Assembly (NCBI RefSeq): GCF_021190955.1
Contig: NZ_JAIOAO010000009.1
Coordinates: 62,001-126,000, forward strand
Direction: 5' to 3'
From: Parachryseolinea silvisoli
Lineage (GTDB): Bacteria; Bacteroidota; Bacteroidia; Cytophagales; Cyclobacteriaceae
Length of the DNA stretch: 64,000 nt
Positions 44,131 through 52,090 of this stretch are shown here, one piece after another. The notes beneath the pieces were generated by a model, which did not search any database, was not told the DNA's origin, and saw only the letters and a program-made list of their open reading frames with translations. Position numbers and translations under genes: made by a program. The stretch's first letter is position 1; the number at the start of each line of letters is the position of its first letter.

Positions 44131-44553
44131 TTAGGCGGCATTGCGGCCTCGGAACTTCTTGCGGGCTTTGGCAATCTCGGCTTCATGTTTCGCGGCCCAT
44201 TCACCCAGGCCCATCATCACGTCCAGCAGACTCTTGCCGAGCGGAGTGAGCTGGTATTCTACGCGAGGCGGAATCTCGGGGTATAATTGACGGGCTACGA
44301 GGCCATCTTCTTCCAGGGAGCGGAGGGTGACCGTCAGCATGCGTTGGGAGATGCCCGACACCCGCGCTTTGAGCTCGTTAAAGCGGGGACTGCCGGCGTA
44401 GCCCAGGTTGAGGACGACGAGCATAGACCACTTATTCGCGAAGTGAATCAGGAAATCGTGTACCGGACATAGACCGTTAGCCTTCTCCTCGAGAATTTTT
44501 GCAATTTTTTTTCTGCGCTCAACTGGTTGATTATCAGCAATAGTTACCCCCAT
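44131..44553 (-). CDS. HxlR-family transcriptional regulator
   Basis: 140 residues with the HxlR winged helix: FANKWSMLVVLNLGYAGSPRFNELKARVSGISQRMLTVTLRSLEEDGLV and the wing PPRVEYQLTPLG. A Cys at 29 in GLCPVHD sits at the place where several HxlR members have a redox- or electrophile-sensing Cys. It is divergent from the YceI-like gene with 92 bases between starts, and two palindromes in that gap, one near each start, are likely operators. Repression of the YceI-like gene is inferred. Confidence 0.92.
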   Translation of the reverse strand: MGVTIADNQPVERRKKIAKILEEKANGLCPVHDFLIHFANKWSMLVVLNLGYAGSPRFNELKARVSGISQRMLTVTLRSLEEDGLVARQLYPEIPPRVEYQLTPLGKSLLDVMMGLGEWAAKHEAEIAKARKKFRGRNAA

Positions 44554-44557
44554 GTAC

Positions 44558-44567
44558 CTTACGTAAG
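44558..44567. promoter_or_regulatory. Palindrome CTTACGTAAG next to the hxlR-type gene start
   Basis: A perfect 10-bp palindrome 5 bases upstream of the regulator's start; a candidate autoregulatory operator. The gap also holds two direct copies of TAGTTACC, at 44541-44548 and 44593-44600. Confidence 0.45.
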
Positions 44568-44612
44568 TGTTTGTCGCTGCTTGTACCGCTGGTAGTTACC
44601 AAATAGTTTTGA

Positions 44613-44627
44613 GTTACTTTAAGTAAC
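44613..44627. promoter_or_regulatory. Palindrome GTTACTTTAAGTAAC upstream of the YceI-like gene
   Basis: A perfect 7-1-7 inverted repeat that ends 18 bases before the ATG at 44646, where a bound repressor would block the promoter. The GTTAC half-site recurs in both TAGTTACC copies of the same gap. It is the likely binding site of the divergent HxlR regulator. Confidence 0.6.
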
Positions 44628-44645
44628 CAACTTATATACAAATCT

Positions 44646-45215
44646 ATGAAAAAAAGCGTATTGGTCACCTTTTTGCTGTTGTCAGGTGTAGTAGTCTTCG
44701 GACAAACCTGGACCCTGGACAAGGCACACTCTAAGCTGGGCTTCAGCGTTACTCACTTGTTAGTTTCTACTGTAGATGGTAGCTTCAAATCAGTGGACGC
44801 GAAGATCACTTCCAGCAAAGCCGATTTTACAGATGCTGTGTTTGAACTGACAGCTGACGTAAACACCATCGACACGGACAACGAACAGCGTGACGGTCAC
44901 TTGAAAAATCCTGACTTCTTTGATGCAGCGAAATTTCCTTCGCTGACATTCAAAAGCACTTCGATCAAGAAGGTAGCTGAAAAGAAGTACAAACTGGTTG
45001 GTGACCTGACCCTGCACGGCGTTACCAAGTCTGTTACATTAGACCTGACCCTCGGTGGTACAGGCGTACACCCGTACTCGAAGAAGACCATCGCCGGCTT
45101 CAAGGCTACCGGCACGCTGAAGCGTTCTGACTTCGGTATTGGCGCAGGCACTCCGAGCTCAGCTGTAAGCGACGAAGTAGAGCTTATCGCTAACGGCGAA
45201 TTCGCGAAAGACTAA
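44646..45215 (+). CDS. YceI-family periplasmic protein
   Basis: 189 residues with a signal peptide (MKKSVLVTFLLLSGVVVFGQ). The YceI lipocalin-like barrel is recognised by WTLDKAHSKLGFSVTHLLVS, FELTADVNTIDTDNEQRDGHLKNPDFFDAAKFPSLTFKS and the FGIGAG end. These proteins bind long isoprenoid molecules such as polyprenyl or quinone-like lipids. Together with an HxlR-type repressor the pair resembles stress-inducible quinone- or electrophile-response units. A hairpin terminator follows. Confidence 0.95.
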   Translation: MKKSVLVTFLLLSGVVVFGQTWTLDKAHSKLGFSVTHLLVSTVDGSFKSVDAKITSSKADFTDAVFELTADVNTIDTDNEQRDGHLKNPDFFDAAKFPSLTFKSTSIKKVAEKKYKLVGDLTLHGVTKSVTLDLTLGGTGVHPYSKKTIAGFKATGTLKRSDFGIGAGTPSSAVSDEVELIANGEFAKD

Positions 45216-45235
45216 TCTCGAGATTTCGTCTTATG

Positions 45236-45270
45236 AGAAGAGCCATTCCTCAGGGATGGCTTTTCTTTTT
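45236..45270 (+). terminator. Terminator of the YceI-like gene
   Basis: AGCCATTCC (45241-45249) pairs with GGGATGGCT (45253-45261), extended outward by AGAAG/TTTTCT pairs, followed by a T-rich tail. Confidence 0.85.
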
Positions 45271-45389
45271 TTATCTGCCGTAAGAAAGATTGCATCGGAG
45301 GATATTCTACAAACTGTTGAAAAAGTGTGTAACAGATAACCCACAATCGCACACTTAATATTTAAGCGTTTTGACCCCGTTAAATACAA

Positions 45390-45413
45390 AAAGGCTGCTT
45401 TACAGCAGCCTTT
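45390..45413 (-). terminator. Orphan terminator-like hairpin on the minus strand
   Basis: AAAGGCTGC / GCAGCCTTT with a 6-base loop; on the minus strand it is followed by TTTGT (TTTTT with the stem end), while the plus strand lacks a good T-run. No minus-strand gene is annotated upstream, so a short transcript may start between here and 45650. The rest of 45271-45636 holds no gene I can support; a CGCTGT/ACAGCG pair brackets 45478-45503. Confidence 0.5.
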
Positions 45414-45636
45414 AAGTCACCTAACCTAACCATTATTTATCCTTATTCTCTATTCTAAGGCTTCTTTAAATGGAAATCGCTGTTATTGTTTGTTTTACAG
45501 CGACCTTCCTTTCGTGAACGCTTTGTGAGCGTGTCACGCCCGTTATTACTAAAATTCTGTGCCAACCTGTTTTTACAACGTCTGCTGTTTGCGGTCTATT
45601 GCATTGGAAATAAAAAAATGGTTCTGTTTTAACCTG

Positions 45637-45644
45637 TACCTTTG
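45637..45644 (+). promoter_or_regulatory. -7 promoter element (TACCTTTG) of the DUF763 gene
   Basis: Exact match to TAnnTTTG, ending 5 bases before the ATG at 45650. Transcription would start at or next to the first base of the start codon, so the mRNA is probably leaderless. Confidence 0.6.
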
Positions 45645-45649
45645 AGCGC

Positions 45650-46861
45650 ATGTCAACGCTTAAACGATCGGGATCGGCGGATCTTCCGCTGCATTATGGG
45701 GCCGTGCCACCGTGGCTTGCCGCGCGTATGAGCAAGCTGGGGCTGGCCATCACCGAGGCAATCCTGGCAGAATACGGTAAGGCGGAAGTGCTGCGACGCC
45801 TGAGCGACCCGTTCTGGTTTCAAAGCCTGGGGTGCGTGCTGGGTATGGACTGGCATTCATCGGGCATTACCACCGCCGTCATGAGCGCGTTAAAACGGTC
45901 TATCAACCCGCACGCAAAAGAGCTTGGCATTTACATCTGTGGAGGGAAAGGCAAACAGTCGCGCGAGACTCCCGCGGAGCTGCTGCAAGTAGCCGAACGC
46001 ACCGGGCTGCCGGGCGACTACCTCGTACGCTGCAGCAAACTGAGCGCAAAAGTTGACAACACGGCCGTGCAAGACGGCTTTCAATTATACCTGCACTCGT
46101 TCATTGTCAGTGACGAAGGACAGTGGGCGGTTGTGCAGCAAGGCATGAGCCCTGCAAGTGCTACCGCGCGTCGTTATCATTGGCATTCGGCGTCGCTTCA
46201 ATCTTTTGTCGATGAGCCACATGCCTCTATCTGTGGTGAAAGCCAGGGACAGATCTTAAATATGGTGGCGCACGATGCCGGCGGTGCCCGCACGTCTATT
46301 CTCGGGATGACACAAGAGTCGCCTGCAGCCATGATGCGTGAGATCCAGCAACTGGTGATGCCGTCGCACCACGATGTGCGAACAGAAGATGTTGACTTGA
46401 AGCGCCTGGGCGCCATGCTCTGGCTGGCTCACGAGAAAACCCCGAAAGATTTTGAAGAGCTGTTATTGCTGGAAGGACTCGGACCGCGAACATTACAGTC
46501 GCTCGCATTGGTAAGCGAAGTGATTTACGGTACGCCGTCGCGCTTTACGGACCCTGCGCGTTTTTCATTTGCACACGGTGGCAAGGATGGGCATCCGTTT
46601 CCCGTGCCGCTAAAGGTATACGACGAAACGATCTCCACGCTGAAGGTAGCGGTGGAGCGGGCGAAGATCGGAGAGACCGATCGCCAGCAGGCCATTCGCA
46701 GCTTGTCGGAGCTGTCCTATCGCGCAGAGAAAGATTTTATACCGAATACCAATTTAGACGCGGTGATCGAGCAGGAGCGGAACGAATCATGGAAACACGA
46801 CGGGCGCACCGTGTTTGGTCGTGCCAGGCCGCCGCGGGGCGGACAGTTGAAGTTGTTTTAA
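45650..46861 (+). CDS. DUF763 protein
   Basis: 403 residues covering the whole DUF763 family length, from MSTLKRSGSADLPLHYGAVPPWL to the RARPPRGGQLKLF end. Recognisable conserved phrases are LGCVLGMDWHSSGITTAV, LGIYICGGKGKQSRETP and GLGPRTLQSLALVSEVIYG; the last resembles a helix-hairpin-helix DNA-binding turn. The family has no established function; its DNA-binding-like motif hints at nucleic acid work. It is transcribed alone, from a promoter box that abuts the start codon, and ends at a bidirectional terminator. Confidence 0.92.
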   Translation: MSTLKRSGSADLPLHYGAVPPWLAARMSKLGLAITEAILAEYGKAEVLRRLSDPFWFQSLGCVLGMDWHSSGITTAVMSALKRSINPHAKELGIYICGGKGKQSRETPAELLQVAERTGLPGDYLVRCSKLSAKVDNTAVQDGFQLYLHSFIVSDEGQWAVVQQGMSPASATARRYHWHSASLQSFVDEPHASICGESQGQILNMVAHDAGGARTSILGMTQESPAAMMREIQQLVMPSHHDVRTEDVDLKRLGAMLWLAHEKTPKDFEELLLLEGLGPRTLQSLALVSEVIYGTPSRFTDPARFSFAHGGKDGHPFPVPLKVYDETISTLKVAVERAKIGETDRQQAIRSLSELSYRAEKDFIPNTNLDAVIEQERNESWKHDGRTVFGRARPPRGGQLKLF

Positions 46862-46870
46862 GAGGGCAAT

Positions 46871-46910
46871 AAAAAAGCCGTCTCGACGTGAGAGACGGCT
46901 TCTTCTTTTT
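46871..46910. terminator. Bidirectional terminator between convergent genes
   Basis: A perfect 10-bp stem AAGCCGTCTC / GAGACGGCTT with a 7-base loop, an A-run on the left and a T-rich right side, placed between the DUF763 stop and the stop at 46926 on the other strand. Confidence 0.9.
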
Positions 46911-46925
46911 AACAGGTTGTAGCTG

Positions 46926-47264
46926 TTAATAGATAAACCTTTTCAGCATGTTCTCGATCTCTTTGTAGAACAGCTTTTCGTTTCCTTCAGAAAGGGCAGC
47001 GCTGCCGGTCGCCTGGAAGTCGTCGAGGATAGGTTTGTACCACTCCACATCTACGGGCGCAATCAGCATCTTCTTCAATTCTCCCTTGATAAACTCCACC
47101 TTCACCGGCGAAAGGTCGGTGATCTTGTAATGATCCGCTACATATGCCGCGAGGCTTCGTTCATCCAGAAAATCTTTGATCAGGTCGTTGCGTAACTTAC
47201 GAATGACGTCGACAATGTCGGTCGCTTCGTTTTCAGTCGTTGAAAAAGTCTTGGGGTTGCTCAT
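46926..47264 (-). CDS. Hypothetical protein, acidic and helical
   Basis: 112 residues from ATG 47264 (MSNPKTFSTTENEATD); a start four codons earlier at 47276 is possible. It is predicted to be mostly helical, with VDVIRKLRNDLIKDFLDERSLAAYVADHY and KVEFIKGELKKMLIAPVDVEWYKPILDDF. No signal peptide or membrane segment is seen and I do not recognise a family. It shares a terminator with the DUF763 gene on the opposite strand. Confidence 0.65.
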   Translation of the reverse strand: MSNPKTFSTTENEATDIVDVIRKLRNDLIKDFLDERSLAAYVADHYKITDLSPVKVEFIKGELKKMLIAPVDVEWYKPILDDFQATGSAALSEGNEKLFYKEIENMLKRFIY

Positions 47265-47543
47265 ATCTGGAGGCATAATTAGAAAAATGATATAAAATCG
47301 AGGAGTACTATTTTAAAATGTATTTTAATATATTGCTGAAAGGGGCGCATTTTTATCGAAGGCCAAATTGCTCATTGACAATCATTTCGCGAGCACGTCG
47401 CACGACCAGAAAACTTTGTGCCATGCCGTGTGCGATGAACCACGCAGCTTTTTTTAGCTTTGGCGATGTAGCTTGCACAGCGATGACTACGTTCGGGGGT
47501 GTTATGTTCCCAATTTCAGATATTTCTACTAAAGAATTATTTA

Positions 47544-48530
47544 ATGGCTTACATGAAGAATATTGTTTTGTTTCTTTTCTGCTCGTGTGTGGCATGCCCG
47601 GTAGCGGCACAATCATCCAATCCTGCACCCGGCAATCCCGTGTTTCCTGGCTGGTATGCTGACCCCGAAGGAATTATTTTCGGCAAAGAGTATTGGATCT
47701 ATCCTACATACTCGGCGCTATACGAACAACAAGTATTCTTCGATGCCTTTTCGTCACGCGACCTCGTGCATTGGAAAAAGCACCCCCATGTACTCGATAC
47801 CGCCAACGTAAAATGGGCGCGCCGCGCGGTGTGGGCGCCGTCGATCATAGCCAAAGACGGTAAATATTATATGTTTTTTGGCGCCAACGACATTCAGAAT
47901 GATCAGGAGCATGGTGGTATCGGCGTAGCAGTAGCCAATCGCCCCGAAGGCCCTTTTAAAGACCTGCTGGGTAAACCCCTGATTGATAAATTTCACCACG
48001 GCGCACAGCCCATCGATCAGTTTGCCTTTAAGGATAAAGATGGTTCTTATTATCTCTTCTACGGCGGCTGGCGTCATTGCAACGTCGCCCGGTTGAAAGA
48101 CGACTTCACCGGCTTCAAACCCTTTGACGATGGCGAGGTGTTTAAGTCGATCACCCCCGAAGGATACGTGGAAGGACCTTTCATGTTTATTCGCAACAAT
48201 AAATATTATTTTATGTGGTCGGAAGGAGGGTGGGGAGGCCCCGACTATTCAGTGGCCTATGCCATTGCCGACTCGCCCTTCGGACCTTTCAAACGTATCG
48301 GTAAGATTCTGCAGCAGGATCCTGCCGTGGCCACGGGTGCAGGGCACCACTCGGTTATGCACGACGAGAAAAAAGATCAGTGGTATATTGTCTATCACCG
48401 TCGTCCGCTGGGCGATACCGGTCGCGACCACCGGGTTACATGCATCGACCGCATGTATTTTGACGAGCAAGGCATGATAAAGCCTGTAAAGATCACACAC
48501 GAAGGTGTGGGCGTTTCGCCGCTGAAGTAA
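47544..48530 (+). CDS. GH43-type beta-xylosidase/arabinofuranosidase
   Basis: 328 residues from ATG 47544; ATG 47553 is an equally good start for the same signal peptide (cleavage near VAAQ). The five-bladed propeller has the three GH43 acids: the base Asp in WYADPEGIIF near 35, the middle Asp in AQPIDQFAF near 150 and the acid Glu in GYVEGPFMF near 205. Also seen are WAPSIIAKDGKYYMFFGAND and GAGHHSVMHDEKKDQWYIVYHRR. It should cut arabinose- or xylose-type linkages in plant glycans. It stands alone, outside the glycan locus. TAGCTTTG at 47455-47462 is a possible -7 element. Confidence 0.88.
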   Translation: MAYMKNIVLFLFCSCVACPVAAQSSNPAPGNPVFPGWYADPEGIIFGKEYWIYPTYSALYEQQVFFDAFSSRDLVHWKKHPHVLDTANVKWARRAVWAPSIIAKDGKYYMFFGANDIQNDQEHGGIGVAVANRPEGPFKDLLGKPLIDKFHHGAQPIDQFAFKDKDGSYYLFYGGWRHCNVARLKDDFTGFKPFDDGEVFKSITPEGYVEGPFMFIRNNKYYFMWSEGGWGGPDYSVAYAIADSPFGPFKRIGKILQQDPAVATGAGHHSVMHDEKKDQWYIVYHRRPLGDTGRDHRVTCIDRMYFDEQGMIKPVKITHEGVGVSPLK

Positions 48531-48539
48531 TCGGCGCGA

Positions 48540-48986
48540 CTAGGGCACCAATACCAGCGGGATGGAAAGACGGCCTACCAGGTCGTCGAACATTTCTTTG
48601 TTTACGACGTGCATGCTTTTATCCATGACAAGAAACGAGATGTGATTGTGGCGCAGCTGGTCCGTGATGCGGTCGGCCATAAAGCCAATCTCCATCTGAA
48701 AGTCGTACGACAACAACGGGTCTGCCAGGTATTCTTTTTCGAGCAGCTTAAAGTGCTGCAGCGAGTCCTCTTCGATTTTCCTTTTCATCTCCAGGGCATG
48801 GCCGTGCGTGGGTTTGATGAGCCGGTAGGTGTAGAGAATGGTAAGGTGCTCGTCAAACTGACGGGCAAGACTGACGGCCCACCGAAGGGCGTGCAGCGAC
48901 GACTCCGAAAAGTCAATTGCGCACAGAATCCGGTTGCTGGTAAGGGGGATAGCGTCTGTAGGCGTTTTCACTCGAGGCTTATTCAC
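48540..48986 (-). CDS. Universal stress protein (UspA family)
   Basis: 148 residues from a GTG at 48986. The UspA fold is shown by NRILCAIDFSESSLHALRWAVSLARQFDEHLTILYTY at the N-terminus and the C-terminal MFDDLVGRLSIPLVLVP. The glycine-rich nucleotide loop (GxxGxxxxxxxxS) of ATP-binding members is not clear, so ATP binding is uncertain. A TAAGTTCG box at 48997-48990 ends 3 bases before the start, with a CRP-type site 51.5 bp further up. It is divergent from the kinase/regulator pair and may be controlled by it. Confidence 0.9.
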   Translation of the reverse strand: MNKPRVKTPTDAIPLTSNRILCAIDFSESSLHALRWAVSLARQFDEHLTILYTYRLIKPTHGHALEMKRKIEEDSLQHFKLLEKEYLADPLLSYDFQMEIGFMADRITDQLRHNHISFLVMDKSMHVVNKEMFDDLVGRLSIPLVLVP

Positions 48987-49041
48987 ATACGAACTTAGGT
49001 GTCTTTTAAAAGGTTAGAGCCGATTTAAGTCAATACTGAAG

Positions 49042-49055
49042 CTGATTTTTGTCAT
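49042..49055. promoter_or_regulatory. Degenerate CRP/FNR-type site between usp and the kinase gene
   Basis: CTGATTTTTGTCAT, 12 of 14 bases the same as the CTGAT-TTTT-ATCAG site upstream of ccoNO. Its centre (49048.5) is 51.5 bp upstream of a TAnnTTTG-like box (TAAGTTCG, 48997-48990, minus strand) for the universal stress protein gene, the same spacing as in both cco promoters. Confidence 0.5.
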
Positions 49056-49086
49056 ATTCGTGTCAGCCAGTAATTGCAATACTTGT

Positions 49087-50364
49087 ATGATGGAAAACGC
49101 ACTTCCCATATCCTTTGAATCGAATGATGCTTTCCGGGAGATTTTCCAAAGTATGTCCGAGGGTATCCTTATGGTGGATGAGACGGGTAAGATCATCACA
49201 GCCAACGTTGTGGCCGAACACCTCTTTGGCTATGAGAAGAACGAGATGAACGGCATGCAGCTCGAGCAGTTGTTGCCAGAGCGCTATCGGGGGCGGCATA
49301 TGTCATTCCGCCGCGAGTTTAATGAACACCCCGAGCCGCGCCGCATGGGCATAGGCCGCGACCTCACGGCGCTGCGAAAAGACAGCCGTGAGTTTCCCGT
49401 GGAAATCAGCTTGAGTTATACCCACCTGAAGGGCAAGCTGTACGTCATGGCCTTCATCAGCGACATCACCCTGCGCAAAAAATCCGAAGATGCCCTGCGC
49501 CGCAGCGAGGAGCAACTGATTGTCTATGCTGTTGAGCTTGAGAAAAAAGTCGAGAGCCGCACGCAGGCGCTGAACGGTATGGTGGAGGCATTGGAAAAAG
49601 AAGTGCAAGACCGCAAGCGTGCAGAAGAAGACGCGCACCATGCGTTGGGCAAAGAGCGGGAGCTGAACGAGCTCAAGTCAAAGTTTGTTTCGATAGCCTC
49701 GCACGAGTTTCGCACGCCGCTAAGCGCTATACTGAGCTCCGCGTCGCTCGTACAACAGTACAGTGAAAAGCAGGACCAGGAAAAAGTGCACAAGCACGTG
49801 CAACGCATTAAGACTTCCGTTAAGCACCTGACGTCTATTCTCGATGACCTGCTGTCGCTCGGTCGCCTGGAAGAAGGTAAGATCGAAATGTCGCGTGAGC
49901 GCATCGACCTCTCGCCGTTCGTGCAGGAGGTAAAAGAAGAGATCAGCTCGGTCTTGAAAGAACAACAGCAGATCCTGTTGCTCTGCCCGCCCGCCGCGGA
50001 GCCTATTTATTCCGATGCACGTATTCTGCGTCACATCCTCTTCAATTTGATCTCCAATGCCAGCAAATATTCCGATGTAGGCAAACGCATTTTTATCGAA
50101 TGCCAGCGCCATCCTGACCATGTCTCTTTTTCCGTGCGCGACGAAGGCATCGGTATACCCAAAGACGAGCAGAAACATTTGTTCGACCGGTTCTTCCGCG
50201 CGAGCAACGCCGGCCAGGTACAGGGCACAGGCCTGGGGCTCAACATCGTGAAACGCTATGCCGACCTGATCGGTGGCAGGATAAGCTTTACCAGTGAAGC
50301 CGGTACCGGCAGTATATTTACCCTTGTAATTCCAGATACGTATGAAGAAAATTCTCTTAATTGA
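49087..50364 (+). CDS. PAS-domain sensor histidine kinase (soluble)
   Basis: 425 residues from ATG 49087 (MMENALPISFESND); a GTG at 49060 gives nine more residues. No membrane helix is seen. A PAS domain covers about 15-130 (FREIFQSMSEGILMVDETGKIITANVVAEHLFGY), then a coiled coil, then HisKA with His206 in SIASHEFRTPLSAI and an ATPase domain with NLISNASKYS, VRDEGIGIP and GTGLGLNIVKRY. A cytoplasmic PAS kinase beside a terminal oxidase cluster suggests sensing of oxygen, redox state or a bound cofactor, but no heme- or flavin-binding residue can be assigned. It overlaps the regulator gene by 23 bases. Confidence 0.9.
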   Translation: MMENALPISFESNDAFREIFQSMSEGILMVDETGKIITANVVAEHLFGYEKNEMNGMQLEQLLPERYRGRHMSFRREFNEHPEPRRMGIGRDLTALRKDSREFPVEISLSYTHLKGKLYVMAFISDITLRKKSEDALRRSEEQLIVYAVELEKKVESRTQALNGMVEALEKEVQDRKRAEEDAHHALGKERELNELKSKFVSIASHEFRTPLSAILSSASLVQQYSEKQDQEKVHKHVQRIKTSVKHLTSILDDLLSLGRLEEGKIEMSRERIDLSPFVQEVKEEISSVLKEQQQILLLCPPAAEPIYSDARILRHILFNLISNASKYSDVGKRIFIECQRHPDHVSFSVRDEGIGIPKDEQKHLFDRFFRASNAGQVQGTGLGLNIVKRYADLIGGRISFTSEAGTGSIFTLVIPDTYEENSLN

Positions 50365-51403
50365 AGACAACGCCGACGTGCGTGAAAACACCGACGAGAT
50401 TTTATCGTTGGCAGGCTACAATGTCGTGACTGCACCGAATGGCAAGAACGGCGTAGAGCTGGCCATGCAGGAGAAACCCGACCTCATCATCTGCGACATC
50501 ATGATGCCCGAGCTGGACGGCTATGGTGTGCTGCACATTCTCAGCAAGAAGGATGAGACAGCCGGCATTCCCTTTATATTCCTGACGGCAAAGACCGAAA
50601 AGACCGACATACGTAAAGGCATGAACCTGGGGGCGGATGATTACCTGACCAAGCCCTTCGACGATACGGAACTGCTCAATGCTATTGAAGCCCGCCTGCG
50701 CAAAAGCGATCTGCAACGCAAGCTCTATGACACCACCGAGGAGGGTCTCGATAATTTTATTCGCGATGCCCGTCAGGTGCTGCACTTGGAGGATCTGTGT
50801 AAAGACAAGAAAGTAAAGCCGTTTAAAAAGAAAGCAGAGATTTTTGCGGAAGGCGATACGCCGCTGTATGTATTCTTTGTGCGGTCGGGTAGTGTGAAAG
50901 TCTTCAAGTCGCATCCCGACGGAAAGGAGTTAATCACCAATCTCTACAATGCCAACGACTTTTTTGGCTTTGAGGCGGTGCTATCGGGTAATGTATATCA
51001 CGAATCCGCGATTGCGATGACGGATTGCGAGTTGATTGTAATACCCCGCCATGACTTCCTCACGTTATTTCAGGCACACCCGGATGTATCCTCCAGCTTT
51101 ATTTCGATGCTCTGCAAAAAAGTAGCGGAGCAAGAAAATCAGTTATTACACCTGGCCTACAACTCCGTGCGGCAACGTACGGCCGAAGCCCTGCTCAAGG
51201 TCGACCAACTCCGCGATGCCAGACAGAACATTCAGATCTCGCGTGATGACCTGGCCAAGATCGTCGGCACGGCATCGGAATCTGTTATTCGGGTGTTGTC
51301 GGATTTTAAAGACGAGGGACTGATCGAAATAGAAGGCGGCAAGATCCGCATTGTGCAGGCTGCGAAGTTAGAGAAGGTAGTTCGTTGGAACGTGGCCCGC
51401 TAG
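50342..51403 (+). CDS. Response regulator fused to a CRP/FNR-type DNA-binding protein
   Basis: 353 residues. Residues 1-120 are a receiver domain with phospho-acceptor Asp52 (IICDIMMPELDG) and the conserved Lys in LTKPFD. A cyclic-nucleotide-binding-type domain follows at about 150-270 (FKKKAEIFAEGDTPLYVFFVRSGSVKVF), then a CRP-type helix-turn-helix (ISRDDLAKIVGTASESVIRVLSDFKDEGLIEIEGG). No N-terminal Cys cluster of the FNR kind is seen, so input comes through phosphorylation. Its start overlaps the kinase gene, so the two are translationally coupled. It is the best candidate to bind the CTGAT-N4-ATCAG sites at the cco promoters. Confidence 0.92.
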   Translation: MKKILLIEDNADVRENTDEILSLAGYNVVTAPNGKNGVELAMQEKPDLIICDIMMPELDGYGVLHILSKKDETAGIPFIFLTAKTEKTDIRKGMNLGADDYLTKPFDDTELLNAIEARLRKSDLQRKLYDTTEEGLDNFIRDARQVLHLEDLCKDKKVKPFKKKAEIFAEGDTPLYVFFVRSGSVKVFKSHPDGKELITNLYNANDFFGFEAVLSGNVYHESAIAMTDCELIVIPRHDFLTLFQAHPDVSSSFISMLCKKVAEQENQLLHLAYNSVRQRTAEALLKVDQLRDARQNIQISRDDLAKIVGTASESVIRVLSDFKDEGLIEIEGGKIRIVQAAKLEKVVRWNVAR

Positions 51404-52080
51404 CGACACAACATGATATCCGTTTCCGCATTCGTGGCCGCAGGCGCAGGATGTGTCAGCCATACGCGGGCAATGAGCAGAACGGCGGAGACCACGAGTA
51501 AACTTGTAGTTAAAACCCGGGTAGAGATATGAAAGGAACGGGCGACCCATAGGAATACCGAGGGAAGCCCGATCATCGCGGGCGCCGTGCCCAGGCCAAA
51601 CAGCAGCATAAAGTTAAAACCATCGAGCGGTCCCCGCAGCGTGATGCAATACGACCACGCTACCGCAGTGAGGCCACAAGGGAGCAGGCCGTTTAACATA
51701 CCCAGCCACGCCGTTGTCAGAAGCCCTTTCTGCTGCAGCAATACACCTAAATGTATTTTGAGGAATGACGCCAGCCGCATCCAGACGCCGGAGAGTATAG
51801 GTATTTTCCAGGCATAGGCACCGGTGACAGCCATGAGTAACAATACGAGGCCTGTTAGGAGGGAAGCAATGGTTTGAAAATTTCCAAGGGGCAACCATGC
51901 GCCGATACTGCTGATCGCCGCTCCGATTATCGCGTACGTGAGAATCCTGCCGCCGTTGTATAGCAAGCGGGCGCGCCACACGCGGGCGTTCCGTACGGTC
52001 GCGGCCATGGCGAGCGGGCTACACATGCCTGCGCAGTGGATGCTTCCCGCCAGGCCGATGATCAGCGCCGTGAGCCACAT
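51400..52080 (-). CDS. SafE/UreH-like membrane protein of the cbb3 cluster
   Basis: 226 residues with six membrane segments. The opening LIIGLAGSIHCAGMCSPLAMA, with the HCAGMC motif, is that of the TauE/SafE-related proteins regularly found after ccoGH, which are thought to help copper supply or oxidase maturation; the mechanism is not settled. Other family segments are GMLNGLLPCGLTAVAWSYCI and LFGLGTAPAMIGLPS. Its stop shares the bases CTAG with the stop of the convergent regulator gene. It closes the ccoNO-started transcript. Confidence 0.88.
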   Translation of the reverse strand: MWLTALIIGLAGSIHCAGMCSPLAMAATVRNARVWRARLLYNGGRILTYAIIGAAISSIGAWLPLGNFQTIASLLTGLVLLLMAVTGAYAWKIPILSGVWMRLASFLKIHLGVLLQQKGLLTTAWLGMLNGLLPCGLTAVAWSYCITLRGPLDGFNFMLLFGLGTAPAMIGLPSVFLWVARSFHISTRVLTTSLLVVSAVLLIARVWLTHPAPAATNAETDIMLCR

Positions 52081-52090
52081 AAGCGTATTG

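Noticed and set aside
45466-45651. 61-codon minus-strand frame upstream of the DUF763 gene
   Set aside because: It covers the DUF763 promoter and shows no protein-like pattern; a non-coding transcript explains the nearby terminator better.
47318-47662. Plus-strand frame overlapping the GH43 start
   Set aside because: It runs out of frame into the GH43 signal peptide region and has no recognisable features.
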